A DNA stretch of 64,000 nt. Origin: Amborella trichopoda (lineage: Eukaryota; Streptophyta; Magnoliopsida; Amborellales; Amborellaceae). The position numbers and the translations under genes are program-made. Positions 46,661-58,200 of this stretch are shown piece after piece. The notes beneath the pieces were generated by a model. It saw only the letters and a program-made list of their open reading frames with translations, ran no database searches and had not been told where the DNA came from. The first letter of the stretch is position 1. Every line of letters starts with the position of its first letter. Where the stretch lies: the NCBI RefSeq assembly GCF_000471905.2, contig NW_006499973.1:3255039-3319038 (forward strand), read 5' to 3'.

Positions 46661-47160
46661 CCTGCTATCCGCCGTGCACTATTCTCCATAATGCTCGAAG
46701 AAGGACTCGTCACGCCGAAGCGGACGAGGCAGCCCAAGTTCCTGCCCCCAGGAACTAAGAACTTCTGGTGCTCATATCACCTGGTACGATACCATGACTT
46801 AAGCAAATGCACTGGCTTCCATGAGCTCTTGGCAAAGAAGATGCAATAATGCCTAGAAGTTCATGGTAACCCAGAAAAACACCCTCTAGTCCCTGCTCCG
46901 CCAGTGCGAAAAGGCCTCCCGACACAAGCCCAGGGAAACACAAATCAAGACACTCTGTAGGACCTCTTCGAGGCAATGCTCCAATAGGGTCTCGTCACTC
47001 CCAAGCCCGATAGGCAGCCTATGCATCTTGCTTAGGGAATGGAACAACTCTGGTGTCCATATCACCAAGTATGGGGCTACGAGATGAAAGAATGCTCTGA
47101 GTTCGAAGCTGTAGTCACTAAGAAAGTTCAGCAAGGCCACATTATTTGTGTTGTCCTCTC
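46480..47160 (+). repeat. Three knuckle-like C/YxYH modules in a row
   Basis: Three similar segments of the form aromatic-(C/A)-x-Y-H-x(6-7)-(H/Y)-x(3-4)-(C/F) with a basic helix after them: YYAYHKSVGHPTQDFYTLKD near 46489, FWCSYHLVRYHDLSKCTGF near 46763, and LWCPYHQVWGYEMKECSEF near 47050. They read like repeated nucleic-acid-binding knuckles at the end of gag. The copy at 13.4-13.8 kb shows at least two of them. Confidence 0.5.
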
Positions 47161-47169
47161 ATAACACTT

Positions 47170-48300
47170 CCAAGCCATCGCTCTTGTTCAAGAGGAAGCC
47201 CCATTACATGCCCCCTATGAGCATATACTGGACCCCTCAAAGCCCTCGACTTCTCAACCCTGGGAAGTCTATCATGGGCAAAGTAAGCTCAAGTCTTTGA
47301 AGCGTGACGCAGTCCACCAAGCTAAGACTACTCACCAGTCCGATAGGGCAAACCAAACACCTCCTCAGGGATCCAAAAGGAGACGAGGGCCCATATCAGC
47401 TCGTTGAAGGAATCACATTCCTCAACCACCAGTTGAAAAAGAATTTCTTAGGCCCCTTCCTCCACTGCCAACCTTGCGGGACTTCCTCCTAAGCGCAACT
47501 CGCATTATCCCTTTGTCCAAATAGGTGGACGTTCTTGTGCCATCAACTGCTCAGGATTCATCCAATGCAGGTGACAACACTAAAAGCACCCCCTAACGGT
47601 CAGAGCTGAGGCAAGACTTAAAATACCCCCTGTGCACATCCAATTCTGATGACGAAGTAAAAAGCCACCCAGAACATTCTAACTCTTCTTCTCCTCCATC
47701 CTCTTCTATTTCTTTCACAGGTGCAGCTCAATAGTGCCCATACTTTGACGCTCTAAACAGAGCTCGACAGCACCAGCCTCAGCAGGTCATAGTGGAAGCG
47801 TCTAAAAAAGATGCTAGCCCAAGCGGCTGGATTCTTGACAGTCACCGATGCCCTGCAGCCTAAGCTAAGACTGAGTCATCTCTGAGCTTCTATTCCCACC
47901 AGGGCTATCATATGATTCAAGTCCATGAAGCATCACTTAGTTCGGGGCAAGTACCGAGTGATCCCAGTCACGAGGCCATGGACCCCCCATTTGAAGATGA
48001 CCCTTTCATTGTTTGGTCCAGCCAGGGACCAAAAATTGTCTACCACACTAGCCCCTCTGAGAAGAAGAAATGTTAGGATCGTGGGTCTCTGCACTTGAGA
48101 TTGATGAAAGGCATCCTGAATCCCTAGACAAAGAGTTGCAAGAGGCTCCAGAAGAGTGGGAAGAAGGTGGGTAGGCCACAGCTGACGAACTTGAAAAGAT
48201 AAACTTAGGGGATGAGGCAGATTTAAGGCTAATTTTCATCTCGACAAAAATGTCCCAAGAATAGAAAGAAAGTTATATCTCCCTTCTCTGAGCAAACCGG
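47170..48300 (+). mobile_element. Family T gag-pol linker, unrecognised
   Basis: Low-similarity Ser/Pro/Glu-rich region between the knuckle modules and RT. I cannot identify the protease here with confidence, although the copy at 15.24-15.73 kb has it. The end (YHEIPGLDPEIALHHLGID near 48320) is the usual lead-in to RT. Confidence 0.45.
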
Positions 48301-48319
48301 GATGTCTTCGCCTAGCATT

Positions 48320-48990
48320 ATCATGAGATTCCCGGTTTAGACCCTGAAATTGCTCTCCATCATCTCGGCATTGATCCGTTCATGAAACACATAAAGTAGA
48401 AATCAAGAAGGTTTAGACCCAAAATCGATGCTGAGGTGAACAAGCTCAAGCAAGCTGGATTCATACGTGAATTCAAATACCCAAGATGGCTGGCAAATGT
48501 TGTCCCAGTCAAGAAGAAAAATGGCCAAATCAGGGTCTGTATTGTCTTTCTTGACCTGAACACCGCTTGCCTAAAGGACGACTTCCCCCTATCATTCATC
48601 GAGATGCTTGTCGATTACACGGCTCATTGCCAGATCTTCTCCTTCATGGATGAGTATTCTGGTTATAATCAAATCAGAATGGCACCAGAGGATGAAGTGG
48701 CCACTGCATTCTTTACCCCAAAAGGTGTCTTTTGCTACACTATGATGTCTTTTCGGTTAAAGAACACCGGTGCCACGTACCAGCGAGCCATGACGACCAT
48801 CTTCTAGGATATGATCCACAAGGAGGTCGAGTGTTACGTGTATGACTTGGTGGTGAAGTCTGAAACAAAGGAAGCTCACGTACAAGACCTTAAAAAGGTA
48901 TTTTAATGGCTGCGACATCACCAACTCAAGATGAATCCCTTGAAATGAGCCTTCAGCGTATGCTCACGAAAATTCTTAGGGTTCATCATG
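48320..48990 (+). pseudogene. Family T reverse transcriptase remains
   Basis: RT of Tat type: EVNKLKQAGFIREFKYPRWL, ANVVPVKKKNGQIRVC, LKDDFPLSFIEMLVD, FSFMDEYSGYNQIRMAPED, FFTPKGVFCYTMMSFRLKN, and ATYQRAM. The catalytic aspartate region is near 48840, and the motif KFLGF continues at about 48965. These phrases are characteristic of the Tat lineage rather than chromoviruses. Broken. Confidence 0.85.
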
Positions 48991-49560
48991 AGGTACCGTG
49001 GGCTGGAGATCAAGCCGGTCAAAATCAAGGCAATCCAGGACATGCCATCGCCTACAACCTTGCATGAACTGCGGTCTTTCCAAGGACAGCTCGCCGATAT
49101 TCAAAGGTTCATCTCAAACCTTTCAAGACAATGCAGGCCCTTTTCACACCTGTTGAAGAAGGACACTCCCTTCATATGGGATGAGGCGTGCTAAGCTGTA
49201 CTTGATGACATCAAGCAATACTTGTTGAATTCTCCAGTATTCTCTATGTCAGTGTTAGGAAGGCCTCTCATCCTATACGTGATTGCTCTTGATGAGTCAC
49301 TCGGGGCACTCCTGACACAGAACAATGATGGAGGGAAGGAAACAACGCTCTATTATCTCAGCCGCAGGATCCAGGGAGTCCAGAAGAATTACCCTCCCAT
49401 CGAAAAGATGTGCCTAGCATTGATCTTTGGGGTATAGAAGCTCCGCCATTACATGCTAGGTCACAAGGTCAAGCTAATCTCAAAGGCGGACCCAGTCAAG
49501 TTCCTTATGACCCGGCCATGCCTGTCAGGATGCTTGACCAAATGAGAATTATTGCTGATG
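48990..49560 (+). pseudogene. Family T RNase H (gypsy type) remains
   Basis: The connection domain (IKAIQDMPSPTTLHELRSFQ, ADIQRFISNLSRQ, PFSHLLKKDTPFIWDEAC, 49000-49194) runs into the RNase H: SVLGRPLILYVIALDESLGA, LTQNNDGGKETTLYYLSRRI, KNYPPIEKMCLALIF at 49222-49437. Order as expected after RT. Confidence 0.8.
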
Positions 49561-50060
49561 GAGTTCGACATCACGTATGTACTTCAGAAGAAAGTGAAAG
49601 GTCAAGCCTTAGTAGACTTTCTCACCGCTCACCCGGTTCCTTCGAAGTCTCCCCTGTCAAGTGATCTCCCTGATGATGAATTTTTCTATACGATGCTAAC
49701 TCGGTCGTGGGAGATGTATTTCGACAGGGCATTCCAGTCTGATAGAGGGGGTGCCAGAGTAGTGTTCCTGACTCTCAATGGTGGAATGATTCCTCTATCC
49801 TTCTCACTTGCAGAGGCATTTTCTCATAATGAAGCTGAATATCAAGCCTTCATAATCAGATTGGAGATCGCCCACGAGCTAGACCTAGGGCATCTAAACA
49901 TCTTTGACGACTCTAAGCTGGTCATCTGGTAGCTTAAGGGGATCTTTGACGTAAGGAAGGATACTCTCAAGCCTTATCATGACATGGCCAAATCTTATGT
50001 GGCCCAGAATGATTTCTCCCTGAGTCATATCCCTAGAAGGCTAAACTCGCAGGCCAATGT
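49560..50060 (+). pseudogene. Family T second RNase H (archaeal type) remains
   Basis: A second RNase H-like domain follows the first: WEMYFDRAFQSDRGGARVVF, LTLNGGMIPLSFSLAEAFSH, NEAEYQAFIIRLEIAHELDL and GHLNIFDDSKLVIW at 49705-49932, then KPYHDMAKSY. A second, archaeal-type RNase H is a known hallmark of the Tat/Ogre lineage of Ty3/gypsy, and this is the strongest lineage evidence in the window. It is missing from the Tekay-type element. Broken. Confidence 0.85.
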
Positions 50061-50249
50061 GCTCTCAAAGCTCAGGACCACCATTCAACTGTCTTCATCA
50101 TGACCCACGCTTGTCTAGGTAACAGAATGGAGACATGTCGACTAGAGAATAAAAGTTGATGCAAATGATGAGAGGGATGTTTTCCCTGAATGCCTGCCTC
50201 ATCCATTCGGAGCACTCCTTGCGGCCAAGCATGTCATTAAGGCAGAGCA

Positions 50250-51400
50250 GGAAATATCCTGAGGTAAAGAATCCAAGGACGAGAAGAAGGAGCGTGAATT
50301 CTTCGACCCGATATGTGCAGAGGTTGAACAAGTGGAAGACTGGAGGGAGCTTGTCATGAACTTCATAAAGCATGGGAGGCTGCCTGAGGATCAGGCAGGA
50401 CACAATGGTATACGACGGATGTCTACCAAGTACACCCTTCTCGATGGGGATGTTCTCTTTCGTCAATCATTTGACAGAATTCTCCTCAGATGTGTTAATA
50501 CACAAGAAGCAAGCAAACTACTCGAAGAAGTGCATCGCATATCTATAGGCTGTATTAGTCCATCCCTAAGCTTTACGAGTAGATATGCAGACTCGACTAC
50601 TATTGGCCTTCAATGGTGGCTGACGCCTAAAACTATGCTAAAAGATGTCAAGTGTGCAAAATGCACTTCAGCCTCATTCATCAACCCCCGGATCCTCTCT
50701 ATCCTACAGTTACATCATAGCCCTTTTCCTAGTGGGGTATGGATATTATAGGACCCTTCTACCCTCCTTCTGCCTTAGGTCATGCCTTCATTCTAGTAGA
50801 GACATATTACTTTTCCAAGTGGGCGGAAGTGGTCGCTCTCAAGTAGTTTATGGCCAACTTCGTGCGTCTCGACATTATATGCCGGTTTGGGGTTCCAAAC
50901 CGAATAATCTATGATAATGGCCCTCAGTCCAGAAGCCATCAAGTTGATCGCCTGGCCAACCAGTTCGGTTTCGAGTGGAAATACTCGACCATGTACTACC
51001 CTCGAGCCAACAGTTTAGCTAAGGCGTTCAACAAAACCTTATGTGGGGTGCTCCGAAAGTAGTTTCGACGTCAAAGAAGAATTGGCATGAGAAGCTGCCT
51101 GAAGCTCTGTCAGCCTATCACACCACCACTCGAAATGCTCCAAACTCTACCCCTTATTCCCTGGTCTATGGAGGTGAGGCGGTTTTACCTCTTGAGGCTC
51201 AAATACCCTCACCTCGCATCGTTATACATCAGGGACTAACTGAAGATGAGAGGATCAAGCTCCGTTATCTGGAGTTGGATGCCCTTGACGAAAAGAGACT
51301 AGAGGCCCAGCAGATCCTTGAGCTCAATCAAGGAAGAATGAAGAGAGCCTTTGATATACAAAGCAGACTTCCCTGGCAAGGAACCGGCCCATGATGGATT
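50250..51400 (+). pseudogene. Family T integrase remains
   Basis: The linker and zinc region (WRELVMNFIKHGRLPEDQ, YTLLDGDVLFRQSFD, LLRCVNTQEASKLLEEVH) is at 50330-50560. The core region is at 50750-51060 (RFGVPNRIIYDNGPQ with a core aspartate, then ANSLAKAFNKTL carrying the region of the catalytic Glu). The C-terminal part is at 51041-51394 (WHEKLPEALSAYHTTTRNA, TPYSLVYGGEAVLPLEAQIP). The Tat-type phrases are clear. Broken in several places. Confidence 0.8.
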
Positions 51401-52452
51401 CCCTTCCTCCAAAACAACATGGACTTCACTATTGTGCTGGAGGACTTGGCTTCCAACAGACTACAACGACATGGCCTTCTCATTTTCCATCACTCTTGGC
51501 ACTCATGAGACATCGCCATTCATGGTCATTACCACGTGCAACTCAACGCCGTGCGCAGCCATCGTCGTGCACAACTCAATGCCATGTTCTACCATCACCA
51601 AGGGCAAGCTAACACCACGCGCAACCATTATCGCAAGCGGCATACTGCCAAGCATGGCTATCATCGCGTGCAGTTCAAAGTGCTGCATGTGACTTAATGT
51701 CGTGCATGCCCCTTGAAGTGCCCTAGTTTCCACCGTCTCCAATTCCCTGAAGGAATTAACTCCCATGCCTCTTCGGTTTCCCCAACCGTCATTCCTCACC
51801 AATGGTCCACCTTCTCACGACCTTTTGCCTCCCTCGTAACCCTTCGGGTTTCGTCAGAAATACTCCTCCGTCCGTCAAGAATCATTGTCTTACCCTGTTC
51901 TTTCCCCTACTGGCATTTCCGCTCCCCGTCAGAAACACTTCTATGTCCGCCAGGCATCCCCTTATGACCCTATTATTTCCCCTTTCCAATGGTCGCGAAT
52001 ATCAGGAAAGCTGCTGGAATTCCACAAAGAGTTCCTTTATGACATTGCGGGTTTTCCCTTCTCCCTTCTTCGCACCCTGCAACTCACTGGAATGTCACTG
52101 CATTTCCGGTGAGCCCACTACAGCTCCTCCTTCTTCTCTTCTGATAACCAGAAGACTGTCAGATTCCTTTGACCTCTCTGTAACCTTCCCTTTAGCAACG
52201 GGACTATCGAAAAAACATCGGAACTCCGGTAAAGCACCACTGCAAATATCGTTAAGGCTTTGAAAAGCCCTGTTCCCTACTGAGAAGAGTCTCAACACTA
52301 TCTGAAACACTCGTGAGCATAGTGTGAAGGCCCACAACCTGCTCAAGCTCGTTAGAAAACTCTTGAAGGCCTTGTTACTACAGATTTCGACCGCAAAACT
52401 CTTCCTAGAAGTTTATTGTCAGGAGCTCTGACTCTCTCTCTCTCTCTCACTC
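51400..52452 (+). mobile_element. Family T region after integrase, unassigned
   Basis: About 1 kb of moderate-GC sequence with no named domain. 51470-51720 has 'cgtgcacaactcaatgcc'-type degenerate repeats. From 52300 to the gap the minus strand resembles the transcribed side of the TATA motif at 3480 (shared phrase 'acaaggccttcaagagttttctaacgagctt' type). Open frames on both strands are not recognised. Confidence 0.4.
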
Positions 52453-52571
52453 NNNNNNNNNNNNNNNNNNNNNNNNNNNNNNNNNNNNNNNNNNNNNNNN
52501 NNNNNNNNNNNNNNNNNNNNNNNNNNNNNNNNNNNNNNNNNNNNNNNNNNNNNNNNNNNNNNNNNNNNNNN
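52453..52571. other. Assembly gap (119 N)
   Basis: A run of 119 unknown bases within a CT/GA microsatellite of the family T 3' block. Confidence 0.99.
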
Positions 52572-52660
52572 CGTAACTTACGTTAAGGTACGTTCGTTAC
52601 GTTACTACGATTACGTACCGTACCGAAACCTAACTTACCTTACGTAAGTTAAGTTTAGTT
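52572..52660. other. Odd low-entropy sequence beside the gap
   Basis: About 90 bases built almost only from ttacg, cgta, taac and acct pieces (for example gttacgttactacg), with a CTTACGTAAG palindrome. It resembles nothing else in the window. The homologous block at 3490-3560 passes straight through this position without it. Its place between an N gap and a CT microsatellite points to a base-calling or gap-filling artefact. Confidence 0.6.
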
Positions 52661-52699
52661 CTAGAGTCTCTACTCTCTCTCTCTCTCTCACTCTCTCTC

Positions 52700-52738
<39 letters not shown>

Positions 52739-52745
52739 AAAAACT
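52660..52745. repeat. CT microsatellite
   Basis: Nearly pure (CT)n with a few CA interruptions, continuing the (CT) run before the gap at 52430. Confidence 0.9.
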
Positions 52746-52794
52746 CTCTTCAACTGTTTTATCCTTCGGTAAATCAGTAAAATGGGTTTTTTCC

Positions 52795-52804
52795 CCCTTT
52801 TATA
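52795..52804 (-). promoter_or_regulatory. TATA-like motif, antisense to the family T element
   Basis: The minus strand reads TATAAAAGGGGGAAAAAACCC from 52804. It matches the motif at 3480 in the coding-free copy, including the following 'cttcggtaaa'/'taccgaagg' neighbourhood. It points back towards pol. Confidence 0.45.
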
Positions 52805-55247
52805 CTCATCAGTGTCATAAAGTGCCCCTCACAAGTTTGAAAAGACGCTTCAGTCCTCATCTTCAGATGGAATACGACCAAGTCGGGGCGAGTCAAGCCT
52901 AAGACTAGATGGGGTCATCGCCACGTGCTTCGACAAGGAGCTATCACCACGTGCCTCGTCAAGGGGCTATCACCGAGTGCTTTGTCAAGAGGTTATTACC
53001 GCGTGCTCCCAAGTGGCTATCGTTGTGCGCTTCATGAGGACTTAACGCCGCACACGCTCTATGAAGAGGCTATCGTCGTGTGCCTCACCAGGGGCTAATT
53101 CCATGCACATTATTCCTGAAGGCCTAACACCGCATGCGCTTAATCAGGGCCTAACACCGTGCACGTGTCATCTAGACCTAATGCCGCATGCACCATCCAA
53201 GACATAGCGTCGTGCACATGTTGTTCTTGACCATCGTTCTGCATCCTCAGGAAGTTCATTCCTTGCACCACAGTCTTACTCCTCAGGGAGTCGAGTCTCA
53301 AATTACGGCTTTATTCTCCTGGATTCACGTTCCCTACTCACACAATGGTCCGTGCTGCATGACCTTAAACTGCACAGTCCTGGTCCATGCTGCATGACCT
53401 TAAACTGCATAGCCATGGTCTAGGTGCACAACCCTAAACTGCACCATCCAAACTATATGACCTTAAACTATAACGGAGGTCTAGTTGCACGACCCTAAAC
53501 TACATGGTCCTAGTTGCATGACTTTAAACTCTATAACCACGGTCCAAGCTACATGACCTTAAACCACAGTGCACGTCTTGGGCGCATGATGATAAACTGC
53601 TTTGCACAGGTCAGGGAGGCATGACCTTAAAGATGCCCCCACATAAGCCAACACGCCCTTTATGTGCATACACGCCTTCCCTAATCGACCCATCTGTGTG
53701 CGCACACCATTTGTCATTCCCTAGTAAGTCTCACCCATGCTCACAAACGGGGAGCCATCTCGCCACCCATACTCGCCGTCAGCTAGTGGGTCACCACTTT
53801 TCACTCACCATTCATCCATCATCCATCTTTCGTAGGTAGCCTCATGCCATCTCCCCAAAGTGAGTCAAGACCACCACCATACTCCCTTCATGGCCTCCAC
53901 AGACTACCATTCATCACTACCATTGTTCAGCTGTATGACCCTAAACTGTAGTGCACGTCTTGGCTGCATGTCGTTCAAAGGCTTCGCACAGGTCTCGAAG
54001 GCATGACCCTAAAACATGCCTTCACAAAAAAAAAGTGGCATGGTGTACACTTGAACAAGGGAACGCCATGAGTAAAAATGACGGACATGCATGGTCATGA
54101 AACTATGAGCAAAAGAGTTTCGTAAATAAAAACCCGGGCATGGTGAAAACTCCTAAAGGGCATCATGAGCAAAAACCAATGAAAAGGGTGGATATGACCG
54201 CAAGGTCATGGGTAAAAAAGCCCAAAATAAAGGAGGTTAGTGAAAACCATCTTGACGGCGCCACTTCCCTAGTTCAGGTGAAAACCCGCAAAGGGCTCTT
54301 GGACTGACAAAAAGCAGGTTGATGCAGCATCGCAGTCTAAACCGGCACCCAATTGCCAAACAAGCATAGTTCTGGCTAAAGAGGTCCTCACACAATCCTC
54401 AACTGCCAAGCATCCAATCACAACACAAAATGGCTCACCCAGGATTGAGAGCCTCATAAGATCTCCAACACTTCAACATCAAAAACAAAAACGAGTCCTT
54501 GAAGGTGGGAGTGATGAACAATAAATCCCTCAAAAACAAAAATGAGTCCCTGAGGGTGCGGGGGATGAACATTAAATCCCTCCAAAAATTCTAAAGACCC
54601 CCACGAAGACAAGAAACTGACAAAGCCAGGGCCCAATCTACCTGAGACTTCAGGGTGATGCCTCGCCATGAGTTCACCTCGCCAAAAACCTTCCTCAGTC
54701 GACAGGCCCAGACCTTCGCGACAGGCCCATAAAAATTCCCCGACTGGACTCGGTAGGATGGGGCCCACGAGGTCGCCTCGCCAAAATTCCCCTAGCCGAT
54801 AGGCCCAGACCTTTGCGACATGCTAAAAGCCCCCGACTGGACCCTATTGGATGGGACCCACAGAGGTACCCTAATTGTCAAAAGCAAACCTGGTGTTGCA
54901 GCAAACAATGCCGACCAAAGGTCATAGCATTTGGCCTCTAGAAAGGCCAGATTTTGACCAATGAGGTCCCCACAAAATCCTCAAGCTGCAAAAATCACCA
55001 ATAGCCCTTCGAGGGTGAGGACTTTGATAGATCCCTCAAAAGCCTCTTCTCCCCCTAAAGTCTCCACGGATGGACCTGTACATTGCATCTAAATGTCTGA
55101 GCATCCTAGTAGCAGCATTGTGTGGATTTCTCCTCAGCGTTCATGTAGTCCTGTGGTAGGGAAGGAAAAAGAAATAAAGCCAGAGGAATTTTTCCAAATG
55201 ATTGTCCTTCTCGCTTCGCTCGAAGCACAACCTTCTGTGGGGCATGC
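52805..55247 (+). mobile_element. Family T 3' non-coding block
   Basis: Repeat-rich non-coding region before the 3' LTR. 52900-53210 has ~38-bp 'ctatcaccgcgtgc' units, 53330-54010 has 'catgaccttaaactgca' repeats (the complement of 1840-3000), and 54270-55100 matches 97-540 and 6988-7591 in reverse. Just before the LTR there is a purine-rich stretch (gggaaggaaaaagaaataaag, ~55157), a plausible polypurine tract though ~70 bases from the LTR. No coding sequence recognised. Confidence 0.65.
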
Positions 55248-58200
55248 TGTTGGAAGAAATTTTTCATCACCATGGGTCCTCGATGTGGAATAAAGGGAGA
55301 AGCCGGTCAATAAAGCCTACCATACAGTGGAAATTTCGACAATCATCATAATGGCCCAAGAATTATCCAAGATCTTAATAAGCACTTCAAAAGGCCACCT
55401 GCCAAGTTTTGTCACAATCTGATATGTCTAAAGCAGTACAGACAAAGAAACGATTTAGGTAGAATCGAAATAGAACCTAAAACTAGAACTATATTTTCGA
55501 TGCGTCAAATTACTATGGGGACCATTGCCATTAGATGCGATGGGTCAAATTTCAGCTTAAACGGACACTCCACGAAGAAGCTATAAGTAAAAGATCGAAA
55601 TAGGAGAAGCCGCACACTATTCTCCTGTGGGCACCCTGTAACTAAACTCCATTATAGGGGCAATCACAAACAGTGACTTTTGATGCTCATATCTCACCCG
55701 TCTCTAGTCGGATCACACTCAAATTGTTCATCTCGTCAAGATGAATGAACGTTTCGATATGTGGCACGTCCCGTGACGACGCCCGAGCGTGAATAAAAGG
55801 TTGCTGATCCATGAAGAAAGTTCTAGGACAATCAACAGCATCACGCCTGCCTCGAGCGGCCAAATCACGGCGCTCACAAACCTGATCGACGTGAAACCAG
55901 TTTCATCATGTGTGTATGGTCAATGGCTATCTCTGACCCAAACCCCGTACATGATGAATGGTCAGATTTCACACACGAAGTCAACAAATTTATTGTATAT
56001 TCTGGTGTCGAAATTCTAGATTCCGACCAAAACTCCAATGTTGCGAAATCCTCGTTCGGGCATGAAATCGAGCCACGTTTATTGACACGCGATCATGACG
56101 GCATTTTCAGTGTGATCCAGCGAAGCAATCACAAAAAAATATCAAGAAATGAACACATTATCGATCCGAAGTTTGCAAGATTCATCCAAATTTCAAGTCA
56201 CATGATCATGGCCAAAAAACAGGATCCATGGCTCGAAGTTGGTATCAAATCGATAGCCATGCCTAGCCCTACAAGAAAACAATCATCTTTCAATCAAATA
56301 GGCATCATAAAAACTCCGGATCATCCATGAAAGATCACGTAAGTTCTAGGGCAGCAGCAAGGACTGTCTTGGAATTCCACAAATTGGTAGGAAGGGCAAA
56401 TCAGTCATTTTGCACCCAATTTTCTAATTTCTTTTAATTCAGTTAAATATTAATTTCTAACAATTAGGTTTAATTTTGATCAATCCACTCATATTTAGGC
56501 ACAACTCTATATATACCACGTACTACCATTGTACGCAGACACTTCGTAAAAGAGAATTTTTGCTTAATAAAATTCCCATTCTATCTTATTGTTGGGTCAC
56601 ATTTGGAGAGAGAGAGGAAGGAGAGAGAAAATTTTGGATCGGTACCTCTAGTCTCAAGGTAAATCTTTCTCTCGCTTCTTTTATTTTCCTCTTCTCTTTC
56701 TTCTTCTCTCTCTTCTTCTGTTTCTTCTTCTTCATCTGAGCTTCCCTCAGAGGCCATGCCTAGCAGTGGCAGTGTTGTGCATGCCTCGTCCTCTTTCTTT
56801 CCTCCCCCCTTCTGTGGCTTCACAGGTCATGCATGTAGATGGCAGTGAGCCTTTTCTTCTCTCTCTTCGATCGTCTTTGCCTCTCTGCGAGAAGCACAGA
56901 CGGCGATGCCTATTGCCACCCGTAGGGGTCTCACCCTGTTGTATGCCGATCGCATATAACGATGCCTATCGCCACCCTTCAATACCTGTCGCCATCTGCA
57001 GGCTTCTCTTGTGTCCTCTTCCTCTCGCAAACAGCAATGCGTATCGTAGACGGCGATGCCTATCGCCGCTCGTAAAGGGTTGTGGCAATACCTATCGTCG
57101 TCTGTGAGTTTCTTTCACGTGCTCAGTGCCTATCGCCATCCGCGAGCTTCCTCCGTGTGCTAGGTGCCTATTTCCATCCGTAAGTTTCCTTCATGCGCTC
57201 TGTACCTATCGGCGTCCATGAGCTTTCTTCACGCACTCGGTGCCTATCGCCGTCCGTGAGCTTCCTTCGCACACTCGGTGCCCATCGTTGTTTGCGAGCT
57301 TCCTTCACGAGCCCGAAACCTATCACCATCTGTAACATCCTTCATGCGCTTGGTGCCCATCACCATCTGCAAGCCTCTTTGTGCCCCACAACTATCGCGG
57401 TGTGCTTCACAAGAAGTCATCACTGCCCGCGAAGGGATGTGCTGCCTTCTCTTGTTGCCCGTGGCGATGCTTAATGCCGCCTGGAGTTCACTATTTGCCC
57501 CCTTTCGCAGTGAGCAATAATGTCCAGCAATGTCAAGACCTCCTTCCCTCGCTGTCTCATGACTTCTCTTCATTTTCTTCCCTTCTCACTTGACTCAGGG
57601 TAGACTCAGTCTAGCGTTACCATAGCGGTCTGGCTATCGAGCAATATTACTATCATGCTGGTCCTGAGTACCATGCCCGTCTTGCTGTCATGCCAAATTA
57701 GGATAGTCTTATCGACCTTGGTTTTGAGTAGTATTGCTGTCGTGCCGGTCTAAGTTACCGTGCCCGTCTTGCTACCACTCCGAGTCAATCAATGTGCTAG
57801 TCCGGCTATCATGCCAGTCTCATCCCCTTGTTGAGTACCCTCTTCGTACCCTAACTTCTCACCTTCTCAACTATATGAATGTGCATTGTCCTAAGACAAG
57901 GGTGGGTCCTTTGGTCCACTAATCTTACAAATTAACCATGGTAGTGTTGTGTAAAAAGCAAGGAGATTGCAGGTTAAGAGAGGTGATTTCGAACCAGCTG
58001 AAGCAGCAGGGGGCTTTCTGTCGTGATCTAAGAGGGCACTTGCTCGAGTCAGCTCGAGTAAGCCATGGACCCAGGTGAGGTAGCTCTCCACCTCACATCC
58101 AAAATTCCTCTCTCACTAGTTGGACACCTGCCCTTGTTCTTGAACAAGGTTCCCGAGGGAGCGATCTCAGGTCCTAGGTCTTCCAAACCTGAGACACATG

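Noticed and set aside
52572-52660. Telomere- or satellite-like sequence
   Set aside because: No TTTAGGG-type unit and no fixed period. Its place beside an N gap favours an artefact.
57193-57573. GC-rich frames on both strands at the 3' LTR
   Set aside because: They follow the 'tgcctatcgccgtcc' minisatellite and are not conserved in other LTRs.
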